In this document: positions 9,781 to 17,458 of the stretch, one piece after another | How positions within the stretch are numbered: the stretch's first letter is position 1 | Layout: each line of letters opens with the position of its first letter | DNA from: Marinilabiliaceae bacterium ANBcel2 | Lineage (GTDB): Bacteria > Bacteroidota > Bacteroidia > Bacteroidales > Marinilabiliaceae | Direction of reading: 5' to 3' | NCBI GenBank assembly: GCA_029688995.1 | Contig: JARULA010000003.1 | Span: forward strand, 124,001-188,000 | DNA length: 64,000 nucleotides | Position numbers and translations under genes: made by a program | Notes under the pieces: model-generated | The model's database searches: none | Seen by the model: only the letters and a program-made list of their open reading frames with translations | What the model was told of the DNA's origin: nothing

Positions 9781-12117
9781 ATGTTCATAAGAGAATTAAA
9801 AATTGCTGATAATATACTTCTATTACTTTTGATTTTATTAATAATGGGGGGGTGCAAATCAACAAAGTATGTGCCTGAGGGAGAGAAATTGCTCACCCGT
9901 GTAAAAATTGATAGTGATACAAGAAACGTTTCAAATGATGAGCTAAGATCATTTGTGCGGCAGCAGGAGAATATTCGGATACTGGGATTTTGGAAATTCA
10001 ATTTGGGAATCTATAACCTTTCGGGTAGGGATGAAACAAAGGGATTTAACCAATGGCTTCGTCGTATAGGGGAGCCTCCTGTTCTGTTTGATTCCTCTAT
10101 GGTTGATCTTTCGGTTGATCAAATGAGACTTCATATGCGTAACCGGGGTTTTTTTCATGCATCGGTATCAGACACTGTAGTTTATCCTTCTGATAAAAAA
10201 GCCAGAGTAGAATATGATGTTGAATCAGGACCTCGTTATCGATTAAATGATGTCTATTATCATATAGAGGATGAGACAGTTAAAGATTTGGTGTTTTCTG
10301 ATACGGTTAACACTGTAATGCGTAGGGGCAGGCCTTTCACTGTTGAGATGCATAACAGGGAACGTGATCGAATTACAGAGCTTTTAAGGAATAATGGGTA
10401 CTACAGTTTTTCAAGAGAGTATATATACTTTATTGCTGATAGCTCGGGAGGTGGAAGAATGATAAATGATACGCTTGTTTTAATGAGACCGCCCGAGGGT
10501 GTTCCCGGGGTTACTTCTGATGGGAACCATGCACAATATGCAGTACGTGATGTCTATTTTCAGGTAGGATCTGATCTCGCACATACTTTGGGAGATGACA
10601 GATCTCAGGATTTTTTGGCTGATACGATTAATTATAATGGTTACTATATTATTTATGAAGATGAACTTGACTTTAAACCTGATGTTTTAGTTAACAGCAA
10701 CTATATTATTCCCGGTGATATTTACAGTGCTGAGCTTGCTGATCGTACACAAATATTGTTGAGTGGCTTAAGAATTTTTCGATATATAAATATTCGTTTT
10801 AGGGAGATAGATGGTCAGGTAGATGAGCAGGGGCGTAAAATACTTGATTGTGTTATACATGTTGATCCTGGAAAATATCAGTCATACTCTGTTGAAATAG
10901 AGGGAACAAACTCTTCTGGTAACCTGGGAGCTGCCGGTAATATTAAATATCAGCATAAAAATTTATTCAAGGGAGCTGAACTCTTTACCCTTAATACACG
11001 TTTGGCACGTCAAAATCAGTTTGTAGTGAGAAGTGGTGATGAAGAGAGATTTAATACCATGGAATTTGGAGCAGAGTCATCAATTGTTTTTCCGCAATTT
11101 TTGATGCCTTTTAGAATAGAGGGCTTTAGACAAAGGTATAATCCTTCAACAACTGTTGCTTTAGGATATAACTATCAAAGACGACCAGACTATACACGAA
11201 CTATTGCTAATGCTCGTCTGGGATATAACTGGAGAGCATCCCGTTATAGTTATCACTCATTTTTTCCGTTTGATTTTAATTTGGTTAACATTCCCAGTTT
11301 AAGTGATAATTTTAGATCTACTATAGAGGATACTTTTCTTGAATATGCTTATCAGGATCATTTAATAGCCAATTTAAACTATAGCTATCTTTTTAATGAG
11401 CAGGAGATGGGGAGACGTCCTCGCGATTTTAGATTCTTTAGATTCTCTTTTGAGTCGGCAGGTAATTTATTTAATTTGACCTCTCCTTTGTGGTCTAATA
11501 GCAATAATGAAGGCAAAAATTATAATAAGATACTGGGAATACGCTATGCTCAATATTTAAAGGGTGATGTTGATTTAAGATATCATAAAGTGATTAACCG
11601 TCACAGCTCGGTTACTTATCGTTTATTTGCCGGAGTAGGGGTTCCTTACGGCAATCTGGATGTGCTTCCATTTGAAAAACGCTATTTTTCGGGAGGAGCA
11701 AATAGTATTCGTGCCTGGCCTGTTAGATCACTCGGACCGGGATCTTATAAGGAGGAGAGCCTTAGTTTTTATAATCAAACAGCTGATATTAAATTAGAGG
11801 CTAATGTTGAGTATCGGTTTCCATTGGTCGGACTGCTGGAGGGGGCTCTCTTTGTTGATGCCGGTAATATTTGGGGATTGCGTGCAGAAAACAGTCCTGA
11901 GGGTGGTGCTTTTAAAATAGACAGGTTTTACCAACAAATTGCTGTGGGTTCAGGATTTGGTACTCGTTTTGATTTTAACTATTTTATATTTAGAATTGAT
12001 ACAGGATTAAAACTGCGTGATCCTGCTGAATCTTCCGGTGAGCGGTGGATACCATTATCACGTAGTTACTCATGGGACGATGTTGCATTTAATTTTGCTA
12101 TTGGATATCCATTTTAA
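9781..12117 (+). CDS. tamL: TamL: lipoprotein Omp85/BamA-family outer-membrane protein, 778 aa
   Basis: TamL is the Bacteroidota counterpart of TamA, pairing with TamB in outer-membrane protein or lipid assembly; unusually for Omp85 proteins it is a lipoprotein. The signal sequence ends in the lipobox LIMGGC (Cys25), then KSTKYVPEGEKLLTRVKI, a typical TamL start. POTRA-like repeats occupy roughly residues 30-370, followed by the Omp85 barrel with its C-terminal strand FNFAIGYPF. The conserved barrel-lid stretch FSGGANSIRAWPVRSLGPG is near residue 650. I chose the ATG at 9781 over an in-frame TTG at 9772. It follows the trmH/porT pair, and no tamB gene is next to it. Confidence 0.9.
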   Translation: MFIRELKIADNILLLLLILLIMGGCKSTKYVPEGEKLLTRVKIDSDTRNVSNDELRSFVRQQENIRILGFWKFNLGIYNLSGRDETKGFNQWLRRIGEPPVLFDSSMVDLSVDQMRLHMRNRGFFHASVSDTVVYPSDKKARVEYDVESGPRYRLNDVYYHIEDETVKDLVFSDTVNTVMRRGRPFTVEMHNRERDRITELLRNNGYYSFSREYIYFIADSSGGGRMINDTLVLMRPPEGVPGVTSDGNHAQYAVRDVYFQVGSDLAHTLGDDRSQDFLADTINYNGYYIIYEDELDFKPDVLVNSNYIIPGDIYSAELADRTQILLSGLRIFRYINIRFREIDGQVDEQGRKILDCVIHVDPGKYQSYSVEIEGTNSSGNLGAAGNIKYQHKNLFKGAELFTLNTRLARQNQFVVRSGDEERFNTMEFGAESSIVFPQFLMPFRIEGFRQRYNPSTTVALGYNYQRRPDYTRTIANARLGYNWRASRYSYHSFFPFDFNLVNIPSLSDNFRSTIEDTFLEYAYQDHLIANLNYSYLFNEQEMGRRPRDFRFFRFSFESAGNLFNLTSPLWSNSNNEGKNYNKILGIRYAQYLKGDVDLRYHKVINRHSSVTYRLFAGVGVPYGNLDVLPFEKRYFSGGANSIRAWPVRSLGPGSYKEESLSFYNQTADIKLEANVEYRFPLVGLLEGALFVDAGNIWGLRAENSPEGGAFKIDRFYQQIAVGSGFGTRFDFNYFIFRIDTGLKLRDPAESSGERWIPLSRSYSWDDVAFNFAIGYPF

Positions 12118-12154
12118 ATGGCAACTTAATAAAAATAAGTGCTTTAAACTGAGC

Positions 12155-12197
12155 AAAAAATATGGGATCTGACCAATACTTTTTGGTCAGATCCCAT
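12155..12197 (-). terminator. fba terminator between convergent tamL and fba
   Basis: A perfect 15-bp stem (12162-12176 with 12183-12197) has a 6-base loop. On the minus strand it is followed by a T6 tract (A6 at 12155-12160), so it terminates fba; on the plus strand no T-run follows, so it would act less efficiently for tamL. Confidence 0.88.
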
Positions 12198-12223
12198 CTG
12201 TAAAATCTTAACTTTGTTAAAGG

Positions 12224-13219
12224 TTAAGCTTTTTCTGCCGAACCTAAAACTTTTTCATTTTTATGTTTGTAAAGCTCTTTTAATGAGTCGCGAGCCGGAC
12301 CAAGATATTTTCTGGGGTCAAACTCATCTGGTTTCTCAGCCATAACTTTACGAATAGCTGCTGTCATAGCAAGGCGTCCGTCAGAATCAATGTTGATTTT
12401 ACATACTGCTGATTTAGCAGCTTTTCTTAATTGATCCTCTGGGATTCCTATAGCAGCATCAATTGCTCCGCCATTTTTGTTGATTGTTTCAACATGTTCT
12501 ATTGGAACAGATGATGAACCGTGAAGAACAATTGGGAAACCGGGAATTCTTTTTTCAATCTCTTCAAGAATTTCAAATTTTAGTGGTGGAGGCACCAATA
12601 CACCATCTTCGTTTTTAGTACACTGCTCAGGCTTAAATTTATGTGCACCGTGAGATGTTCCAATAGAGATAGCAAGAGAATCAACACCTGTTCTCTTAAC
12701 AAAATCTTCAACCTCTTCAGGACGGGTATAAGTTGATTCTTCGGCAACAACATCATCTTCAACTCCGGCTAGTACTCCAAGCTCTCCTTCAACTGTTACA
12801 CCATGTTTGTGAGCATAGTCAACAACTTTTTTGGTAAGAGCAACATTCTCTTCATAAGAATGGTGTGAGCCATCAATCATTACTGAAGAGAATCCGTTAT
12901 CTATACAATCTTTGCAGATTTCAAAGGTATCTCCGTGGTCAAGATGCAGAACAATAGGAATCTCATATCCAAGCTCTTTAACATATTCAACAGCTCCTTT
13001 AGCCATGTTACGTAATAGCGTAGCATTGGCATATTTTCGCGCTCCTGATGAAACCTGTAAAATAACAGGCGACTTTGTTTCTACACATGCCTGAAGGATA
13101 GCCTGCATCTGTTCAAGATTGTTGAAATTATATGCCGGAACTGCATAACCTCCGGCTACAGCTTTTGCAAACAGATCTTTACTGTTAGCAAGGCCTAAAT
13201 CTTTGTAACTTGTTGCCAT
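12224..13219 (-). CDS. fba: Fructose-bisphosphate aldolase, class II
   Basis: This zinc enzyme interconverts fructose-1,6-bisphosphate with DHAP and glyceraldehyde-3-phosphate. At 331 aa it has VPAYNFNNLEQ near residue 28, the catalytic/zinc motif HLDHGD (Asp94, His95), the metal-binding region VEGELGVLAGVED, and the phosphate-binding VLHGSSSVP. The gene stands alone with a good promoter upstream (13263-13294) and a strong terminator downstream (12155-12197). It pairs functionally with gapA 10 kb away, whose promoter has the same -33/-7 layout. All key residues are intact. Confidence 0.97.
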   Translation of the reverse strand: MATSYKDLGLANSKDLFAKAVAGGYAVPAYNFNNLEQMQAILQACVETKSPVILQVSSGARKYANATLLRNMAKGAVEYVKELGYEIPIVLHLDHGDTFEICKDCIDNGFSSVMIDGSHHSYEENVALTKKVVDYAHKHGVTVEGELGVLAGVEDDVVAEESTYTRPEEVEDFVKRTGVDSLAISIGTSHGAHKFKPEQCTKNEDGVLVPPPLKFEILEEIEKRIPGFPIVLHGSSSVPIEHVETINKNGGAIDAAIGIPEDQLRKAAKSAVCKINIDSDGRLAMTAAIRKVMAEKPDEFDPRKYLGPARDSLKELYKHKNEKVLGSAEKA

Positions 13220-13262
13220 TTTTATTGTTTTTAATGGTTTTACTTGTTCTATTTAATAAATA

Positions 13263-13294
13263 CAAAAGTAATCATTGAATATTACTTTTACAAT
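13263..13294 (-). promoter_or_regulatory. Predicted fba promoter
   Basis: On the minus strand, ATTG (13291-13294) and TACTTTTG (13263-13270) are separated by 20 bases, the same -33 word and spacing as gapA. Predicted start near 13257, leader about 37 bases. Confidence 0.7.
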
Positions 13295-13325
13295 TTTGAT
13301 GATATGCAGAAGATTAAAAACTTGT

Positions 13326-13333
13326 TATATTTG
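13326..13333 (+). promoter_or_regulatory. -7 element for the sodium symporter gene
   Basis: TATATTTG is a perfect TAnnTTTG match 31 bases ahead of the ATG at 13365. No convincing -33 box lies at 19-21 bases, so only the -7 half is supported. Confidence 0.5.
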
Positions 13334-13364
13334 CATGTTTTCTAGCTAAATTATTTTATGCTGT

Positions 13365-14690
13365 ATGAGTGGTAAACATAAATATACTAAACGGGACAAT
13401 TTTTCTAGCAAATTTGGAGTTATTGCTGCAGCGGTTGGGTCGGCAGTCGGACTGGGAAATATATGGCGTTTCCCCTATGTGGCCGGGGAAAATGGTGGTG
13501 GAGCTTTTTTGTTGATTTATCTTGGATTTATTATTGTTTTGGGTATTCCTTTAATGCTAACTGAGCTTATGATTGGGCGTAAAGCTCAACTTAGTATTTT
13601 TGGTGCTTTTAGGCGACTTGCTCCTGGTACCCCCTGGTCTTTGGTGGGACTGATGGGAGTGGTTGCTGCTTTTATGATACTCTCTTTTTATTCTGTTGTT
13701 GCAGGATGGACTCTCGAATATGCATATATAGCTTTACGAAATGGGTTTGCCGATAAATCACCTCTTGAGATAAGGGAGATGTATAATGGAATTGTAGAGG
13801 CCAAATGGAAACCGGTTATATTAATGTTTTTCTTTTTAATTACAACGGCTTTTATTGTAAGATCGGGAGTTAAAAATGGAATTGAGCGTTATACAAAAAT
13901 GCTTATGCCACTTTTACTGGTGATTATTATTCTTTTAAACATAAGAGCACTTTCACTTGATGGAGCAACTGCCGGATTGGTTTTTTTGTTTAATCCCGAT
14001 TTTACTGTGATTAATAAAGATGTTGTGCTGGAAGCTTTGGGACAGGCTTTCTTTTCTTTGAGTCTGGGCATGGGAGTGATGGCAACTTATGGTTCATATA
14101 TTAAAAAGGGGGAGTCGCTTGGACAGACTGCCATATCGGTCTCTATTGCAGATTCTTTGATTGCTATTTTAGCAGGGATGGCTATTTTTCCGGCTGTTTT
14201 TGCATTTGGAATCGATCCCGGTGATGGGCCCGGACTGGTTTTTGTGACGCTTCCGGGTATTTTTAATCAGATGGCGGGAGGTTACTTTTTTGCACTTATC
14301 TTTTTTCTTCTGCTCGTTATTGCTGCCCTTACATCTGCTATCTCTCTTCTTGAGGTTACTGTTGCCTATTTTGTTGAAGAGTTGAGGCTTACAAGAAAAA
14401 GGGCAACTACTGTAGCAACAGTTGCAATGATAGCCCTGGGCTTTTTATGTGCGTTTTATGATGGAGTGTTTGATTTTTTTGACAGCATCTCGGCTAATGT
14501 ATTGTTGCCATTGGGCGGATTGTTACTTGTGGTCTTTGTAGGTTGGTTTTTGGGGCGTGAGGTTGTTCGCCAAGAGCTTGAAGCTGATGGAAAAGTGGCT
14601 AAATATTTTTATGTTTTTGTTTTTGTAATAAAATTTATAGCTCCTTTTGCTATTACTATTGTCTTTTTGCATAATTTGGGTCTGTTGTAA
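13365..14690 (+). CDS. Sodium-dependent transporter, NSS/SNF family (LeuT fold)
   Basis: The family imports amino acids or related solutes with Na+ across the inner membrane. The 441-aa protein has about 11 membrane helices. The TM1 signature AAAVGSAVGLGNIWRFPYV is at roughly residues 19-37, followed by GENGGGAF; these residues form the Na+ and substrate site in LeuT. Bacterial NSS proteins with 11 rather than 12 helices are common, and this length fits. It lies between fba and a helix-hairpin-helix gene with no pathway link. The substrate is unknown: tyrosine, tryptophan, leucine or others are all possible. Confidence 0.93.
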   Translation: MSGKHKYTKRDNFSSKFGVIAAAVGSAVGLGNIWRFPYVAGENGGGAFLLIYLGFIIVLGIPLMLTELMIGRKAQLSIFGAFRRLAPGTPWSLVGLMGVVAAFMILSFYSVVAGWTLEYAYIALRNGFADKSPLEIREMYNGIVEAKWKPVILMFFFLITTAFIVRSGVKNGIERYTKMLMPLLLVIIILLNIRALSLDGATAGLVFLFNPDFTVINKDVVLEALGQAFFSLSLGMGVMATYGSYIKKGESLGQTAISVSIADSLIAILAGMAIFPAVFAFGIDPGDGPGLVFVTLPGIFNQMAGGYFFALIFFLLLVIAALTSAISLLEVTVAYFVEELRLTRKRATTVATVAMIALGFLCAFYDGVFDFFDSISANVLLPLGGLLLVVFVGWFLGREVVRQELEADGKVAKYFYVFVFVIKFIAPFAITIVFLHNLGLL

Positions 14691-14747
14691 CACTTTTTTA
14701 GTTGACATTAACAGTTGCTCCTTTTAAGTTTGTCCTAAAAAAGTAGA

Positions 14748-15416
14748 ATGTGGAAGTTTTTATTGATTTTCTCTGAAAAGGAGCAAAGAGGGTTAATGGT
14801 TTTAATCTTTTTAATTGTTATTTTAATCACAACCCGGGCCACCGCACCTCTTTTATTGAGCCGGGGCGAACCTCTTAGTTATAGCGTGAGTGAGCTCAAT
14901 GTGCAAAAATTGGTGGATAATAGTAGTAATCCGGCCCTTACTACGAAAGAGGAGATTGAAGACGGTGAAGGGGATAATAAGGAGCTCTATTTTAATTCAG
15001 CCGGTAATGAGGAGGTGGCTGTTTTTATAAATAGCTCTGATTCTCTTGACTGGCAAATTTTAAGAGGTATAGGTCCTGTTTTGGGCAGGCGCATAGTAGC
15101 CTATCGAAAGGCTCTGGGAGGATTTTTTTCTGTTAGTCAGATTAACGAGGTGTATGGCATCTCAAATGAACTTTTTGAGGATATTGAGCCATATTTAAAG
15201 ATTGATACTCTTTCTTTACGCAAAATCGATGTAAATAGTGCCTCTGTAGGATATTTAAGAAGCCATCCCTATCTTGATTTTTACTCTGCCAAAGCTATAG
15301 TTGAGTATAGATATGATAATGGGGGTATTAAAAACAGGGCAGATCTATACAATATTGAGATTCCCGATTCATTAATAGATAAAGTAGCTCCCTATTTGTT
15401 GATTGAAAGTCATTAA
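14748..15416 (+). CDS. Helix-hairpin-helix (ComEA-like) membrane-anchored protein, 222 aa
   Basis: One hydrophobic segment (about residues 18-37) anchors a protein whose C-terminal 130 residues carry tandem helix-hairpin-helix units: LRGIGPVLGRRIVAYRKALGGF with YGISNELFEDIEPYL, then a second unit with YLDFYSAKAIVEYRYDNGG. These resemble the DNA-binding repeats of the competence receptor ComEA. An acidic, low-complexity linker (about residues 55-95) joins anchor and repeats. Related Bacteroidota proteins are usually longer (near 300 aa, from memory). A DNA-binding or DNA-uptake role is inferred from fold only. It lies 104 bases upstream of rpsU, which has its own promoter. Confidence 0.8.
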   Translation: MWKFLLIFSEKEQRGLMVLIFLIVILITTRATAPLLLSRGEPLSYSVSELNVQKLVDNSSNPALTTKEEIEDGEGDNKELYFNSAGNEEVAVFINSSDSLDWQILRGIGPVLGRRIVAYRKALGGFFSVSQINEVYGISNELFEDIEPYLKIDTLSLRKIDVNSASVGYLRSHPYLDFYSAKAIVEYRYDNGGIKNRADLYNIEIPDSLIDKVAPYLLIESH

Positions 15417-15454
15417 AATAAATAGAGAAAAATAGTAAAATATCAATCATAAAA

Positions 15455-15486
15455 TTTGTTGTAATCAGGAAACTTCATTTTCTTTG
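15455..15486 (+). promoter_or_regulatory. Predicted rpsU promoter
   Basis: TTTG (15455-15458) and TTTCTTTG (15479-15486) are separated by 20 bases; the -33 box is perfect and the -7 box has one mismatch (TT for TA). It is 34 bases ahead of the rpsU ATG and probably drives rpsU, xer and hpf. Confidence 0.6.
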
Positions 15487-15520
15487 CACTCACAAAACGA
15501 AAAATTAAATTAATAAAATT

Positions 15521-15712
15521 ATGATAGTAGTACCCATTAAAGAAGGCGAAAACATTGAGCGCGCTTTAAAAAAGTTTAAGAGAAAGTTTGAGAAGACTGG
15601 TGCTATGCGTGAATTGCGTTCACGCCAGGCTTACATCAAGCCCTCTGTTCAAAAAAGAGAGCAAAAGAAAAAAGCTATTTATATCCAGAAATTGCAGCGC
15701 GAGGAGGAGTAA
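15521..15712 (+). CDS. rpsU: 30S ribosomal protein bS21
   Basis: bS21 sits on the 30S platform near the 3' end of 16S rRNA. The 63-aa basic protein has the family core VPIKEGENIERALKKFKRKFEKTG and RSRQAYIKPS. In Bacteroidota, bS21 with bS6 and bS18 is known to sequester the anti-Shine-Dalgarno, which explains their poor use of such sites. The bases before this ATG are A/T-rich with no Shine-Dalgarno, unlike hpf two genes downstream. It is followed by xer (100 bases) and hpf in the same direction, likely one operon. Confidence 0.97.
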   Translation: MIVVPIKEGENIERALKKFKRKFEKTGAMRELRSRQAYIKPSVQKREQKKKAIYIQKLQREEE

Positions 15713-15812
15713 AGTTTTTAACTGTTTTTGCTAAATAGTTTTTAGTTAAAAGGTGTCTTGTTTTTCCCTTTTTTATTATATTCGTATAAAAGGGAAGAGT
15801 AAGACATTTTTT

Positions 15813-16697
15813 ATGGATTATATTGGAGGTTTTGTTAAATATCTTGTATATGAGAGGTCTCTGTCAAAACATACTGTTGTGGCATATAAAAATGATTTGC
15901 AGCAGTTTGTAAATTTTGTTGGCAGTTACAATGATGGTGATTTTTTAGGTATAAAACCTAAAGGAATAAGAGATTGGATGGTGCATCTCACCAATAACGG
16001 GATAGGTGCACGTACAATTCATCGCAAAGTCTCTTCAGTTAAAATGTTTTATAAGTTTCTTCAGCGCGAAGGTTTTCTCGAAACTAATCCTGCACAGGTA
16101 ATATCGCTTCCTAAAACGCCTAAACGGCTACCGCTTTTTGTTAAAGAGAGCGAGATGAACTTTTTGTTGGATAGTGATAGTTTTAGTGAGGATTATGAAG
16201 GGGTGCGAAACCGCCTTATTATAGAACTCTTTTATGGAACCGGAATGAGGCTTTCAGAGTTGGTAGAGCTGCAATGTAAAGATGTAGATCTCAATTCGGG
16301 GTATGTTAAAGTATTGGGAAAAAGAAGCAAGGAGAGATTAATTCCACTTACCCGCGAATCTATCTCTTTAATGCGCAGATATCTTCAACTTTTAAAGAGA
16401 GAGTATCCCGTAGATAATACTTCATGGCTCTTTCTTACTTTAAAAGGAGATAAAATTTATCATAAACTTGTATACCGTATTGTAAACAGAAGTTTGGGAC
16501 AGGTTACACCAATGAAAAAAAAGAGTCCGCATGTTTTGCGTCACTCTTTTGCAACAATATTACTTAATAAGGGGGCTGATCTTAATGCTATAAAAGAGTT
16601 GCTTGGTCACTCAGGATTAAATGCAACTTCGATATATACGCATAATACTTTTGAGAAGTTGAATGCTATTTATAAACAAGCTCATCCACGGGCTTAA
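15813..16697 (+). CDS. Tyrosine recombinase XerC/XerD family, 294 aa
   Basis: Xer recombinases resolve chromosome dimers at dif. The N-terminal SAM-like core-binding domain (residues 1-90) begins MDYIGGFVKYLVYERSLSKHT, and the catalytic domain carries Arg146 (GTGMRLSEL), Lys170, His240 and Arg243 (PHVLRHSF), His266 (LLGHSG) and the nucleophile Tyr275 (SIYTH). All six active-site residues are present. I chose the ATG at 15813; an in-frame TTG at 15753 would add 20 hydrophobic, non-family residues. Placement next to rpsU and hpf argues for a housekeeping enzyme, not an integrase. Whether it is XerC or XerD cannot be decided here, and no dif site was identified. Confidence 0.93.
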   Translation: MDYIGGFVKYLVYERSLSKHTVVAYKNDLQQFVNFVGSYNDGDFLGIKPKGIRDWMVHLTNNGIGARTIHRKVSSVKMFYKFLQREGFLETNPAQVISLPKTPKRLPLFVKESEMNFLLDSDSFSEDYEGVRNRLIIELFYGTGMRLSELVELQCKDVDLNSGYVKVLGKRSKERLIPLTRESISLMRRYLQLLKREYPVDNTSWLFLTLKGDKIYHKLVYRIVNRSLGQVTPMKKKSPHVLRHSFATILLNKGADLNAIKELLGHSGLNATSIYTHNTFEKLNAIYKQAHPRA

Positions 16698-16702
16698 AAA
16701 TT

Positions 16703-16708
16703 AGGAGG
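16703..16708 (+). promoter_or_regulatory. Shine-Dalgarno of hpf
   Basis: AGGAGG lies 7 bases before the hpf ATG (16716), a textbook Shine-Dalgarno in a genome where most starts have none. rpsU, the first gene of the same presumed operon, has none. Confidence 0.8.
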
Positions 16709-16715
16709 AGATACT

Positions 16716-17015
16716 ATGAACATTAGAATTCAATCAGTGCATTTTGATGCGGCTCAGCATCTTGAGGATTTTATAAATCAAAAAGTGAGCAAACTTGAGG
16801 TATTTTATGATGGAATAATTAAGGCTGAGGTTATTTTAAAGCTTGATAAATCAGATACACTTGAGAACAAGGTAGCAGAGATTGAACTGGATATTCCAGG
16901 TAATAATCTTTTTGCTAAAAAGCAGACAAAAGCTTTTGAAGAGTCGGTTGATATGGCCTGCGAAGCCTTGAGAAAACAGTTGGTTAAGCGAAAAGAAAAG
17001 ATTAAGGCTAAATAG
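16716..17015 (+). CDS. hpf: Ribosome hibernation-promoting factor, short form
   Basis: Short HPF/YfiA proteins bind the 30S decoding centre and stabilise inactive ribosomes in stationary phase. The 99-aa protein has the beta-alpha-beta-beta-beta-alpha fold pattern: IRIQSVHFDAAQHLEDFINQKVSKLE at the N-terminus and VDMACEALRKQLVKRKEKIK as a basic C-terminal helix. It lacks the C-terminal dimerisation domain of long HPF. It sits 18 bases after xer, downstream of rpsU, and has an unusually strong Shine-Dalgarno, which suggests translation responding to anti-Shine-Dalgarno accessibility (inference). Confidence 0.92.
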   Translation: MNIRIQSVHFDAAQHLEDFINQKVSKLEVFYDGIIKAEVILKLDKSDTLENKVAEIELDIPGNNLFAKKQTKAFEESVDMACEALRKQLVKRKEKIKAK

Positions 17016-17035
17016 TTTAAAATTCAAATTCATTT

Positions 17036-17067
17036 TTTGCGTTCTAAAGAAAAAAATTATACATTTG
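17036..17067 (+). promoter_or_regulatory. Predicted promoter of the tRNA-Gly / tRNA-Thr / tuf transcript
   Basis: TTTG (17036-17039) and TACATTTG (17060-17067) are separated by 20 bases: a perfect match to the Bacteroidota consensus at both boxes. Transcription should start near 17073, about 180 bases before the first tRNA. Confidence 0.78.
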
Positions 17068-17104
17068 CACACCAATTTTGCGAATTAGTTCGTAAATATG
17101 GTCT

Positions 17105-17145
17105 TTTTAATAGGCTGGTTATCAAAAGTGATCAGCCTATTAAAA
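17105..17145 (+). other. Long leader hairpin upstream of tRNA-Gly
   Basis: An 18-bp stem (17105-17122 with 17128-17145; 13 outer pairs perfect, three G-U wobbles near the tip) with the loop CAAAA lies between the promoter and the first tRNA. No T-run follows on the plus strand, so it is not a standard intrinsic terminator. It could be an RNase processing site, a stabilising leader or a residual hpf terminator. The sequence from 17146 to 17251 holds nothing else I recognise. Confidence 0.6.
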
Positions 17146-17251
17146 TGTAGCGAATCAAAGTTAATGGGAGAGATATAAATTGAAATGATATTAATCCGCT
17201 GTTTTTAAGGTTTTTTCCTTATAAAATCATTAACTTTGTTGCTTTAAATTT

Positions 17252-17324
17252 GCGGGAGTAGCTCAGTTGATAGAGCATTAGCCTTCCAAGCTAAGGGTCG
17301 CGAGTTTGAATCTCGTCTCCCGCT
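17252..17324 (+). tRNA. tRNA-Gly (anticodon TCC)
   Basis: The 73-base cloverleaf has the acceptor stem GCGGGAG/CTCCCGC with seven perfect pairs, D-arm AGCTCAGTTGATAGAGC, anticodon loop CTTCCAA and T-arm GTTTGAATCTC. The discriminator is T17324 and the 3' CCA is not encoded. It is first in the presumed tRNA-tuf transcript. Confidence 0.97.
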
Positions 17325-17332
17325 CTTTTAAA

Positions 17333-17404
<72 letters not shown>

Positions 17405-17458
17405 CAGTTTTTTTTACGGTTTCAATATTGTTCTAATTGTCTTAAATAATTTCGAGTT

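Noticed and set aside
17245-17252. TAAATTTG, a perfect -7-like box at the start of tRNA-Gly
   Set aside because: Its last base is the first base of the tRNA, so a transcript starting after it would lack the tRNA 5' end.
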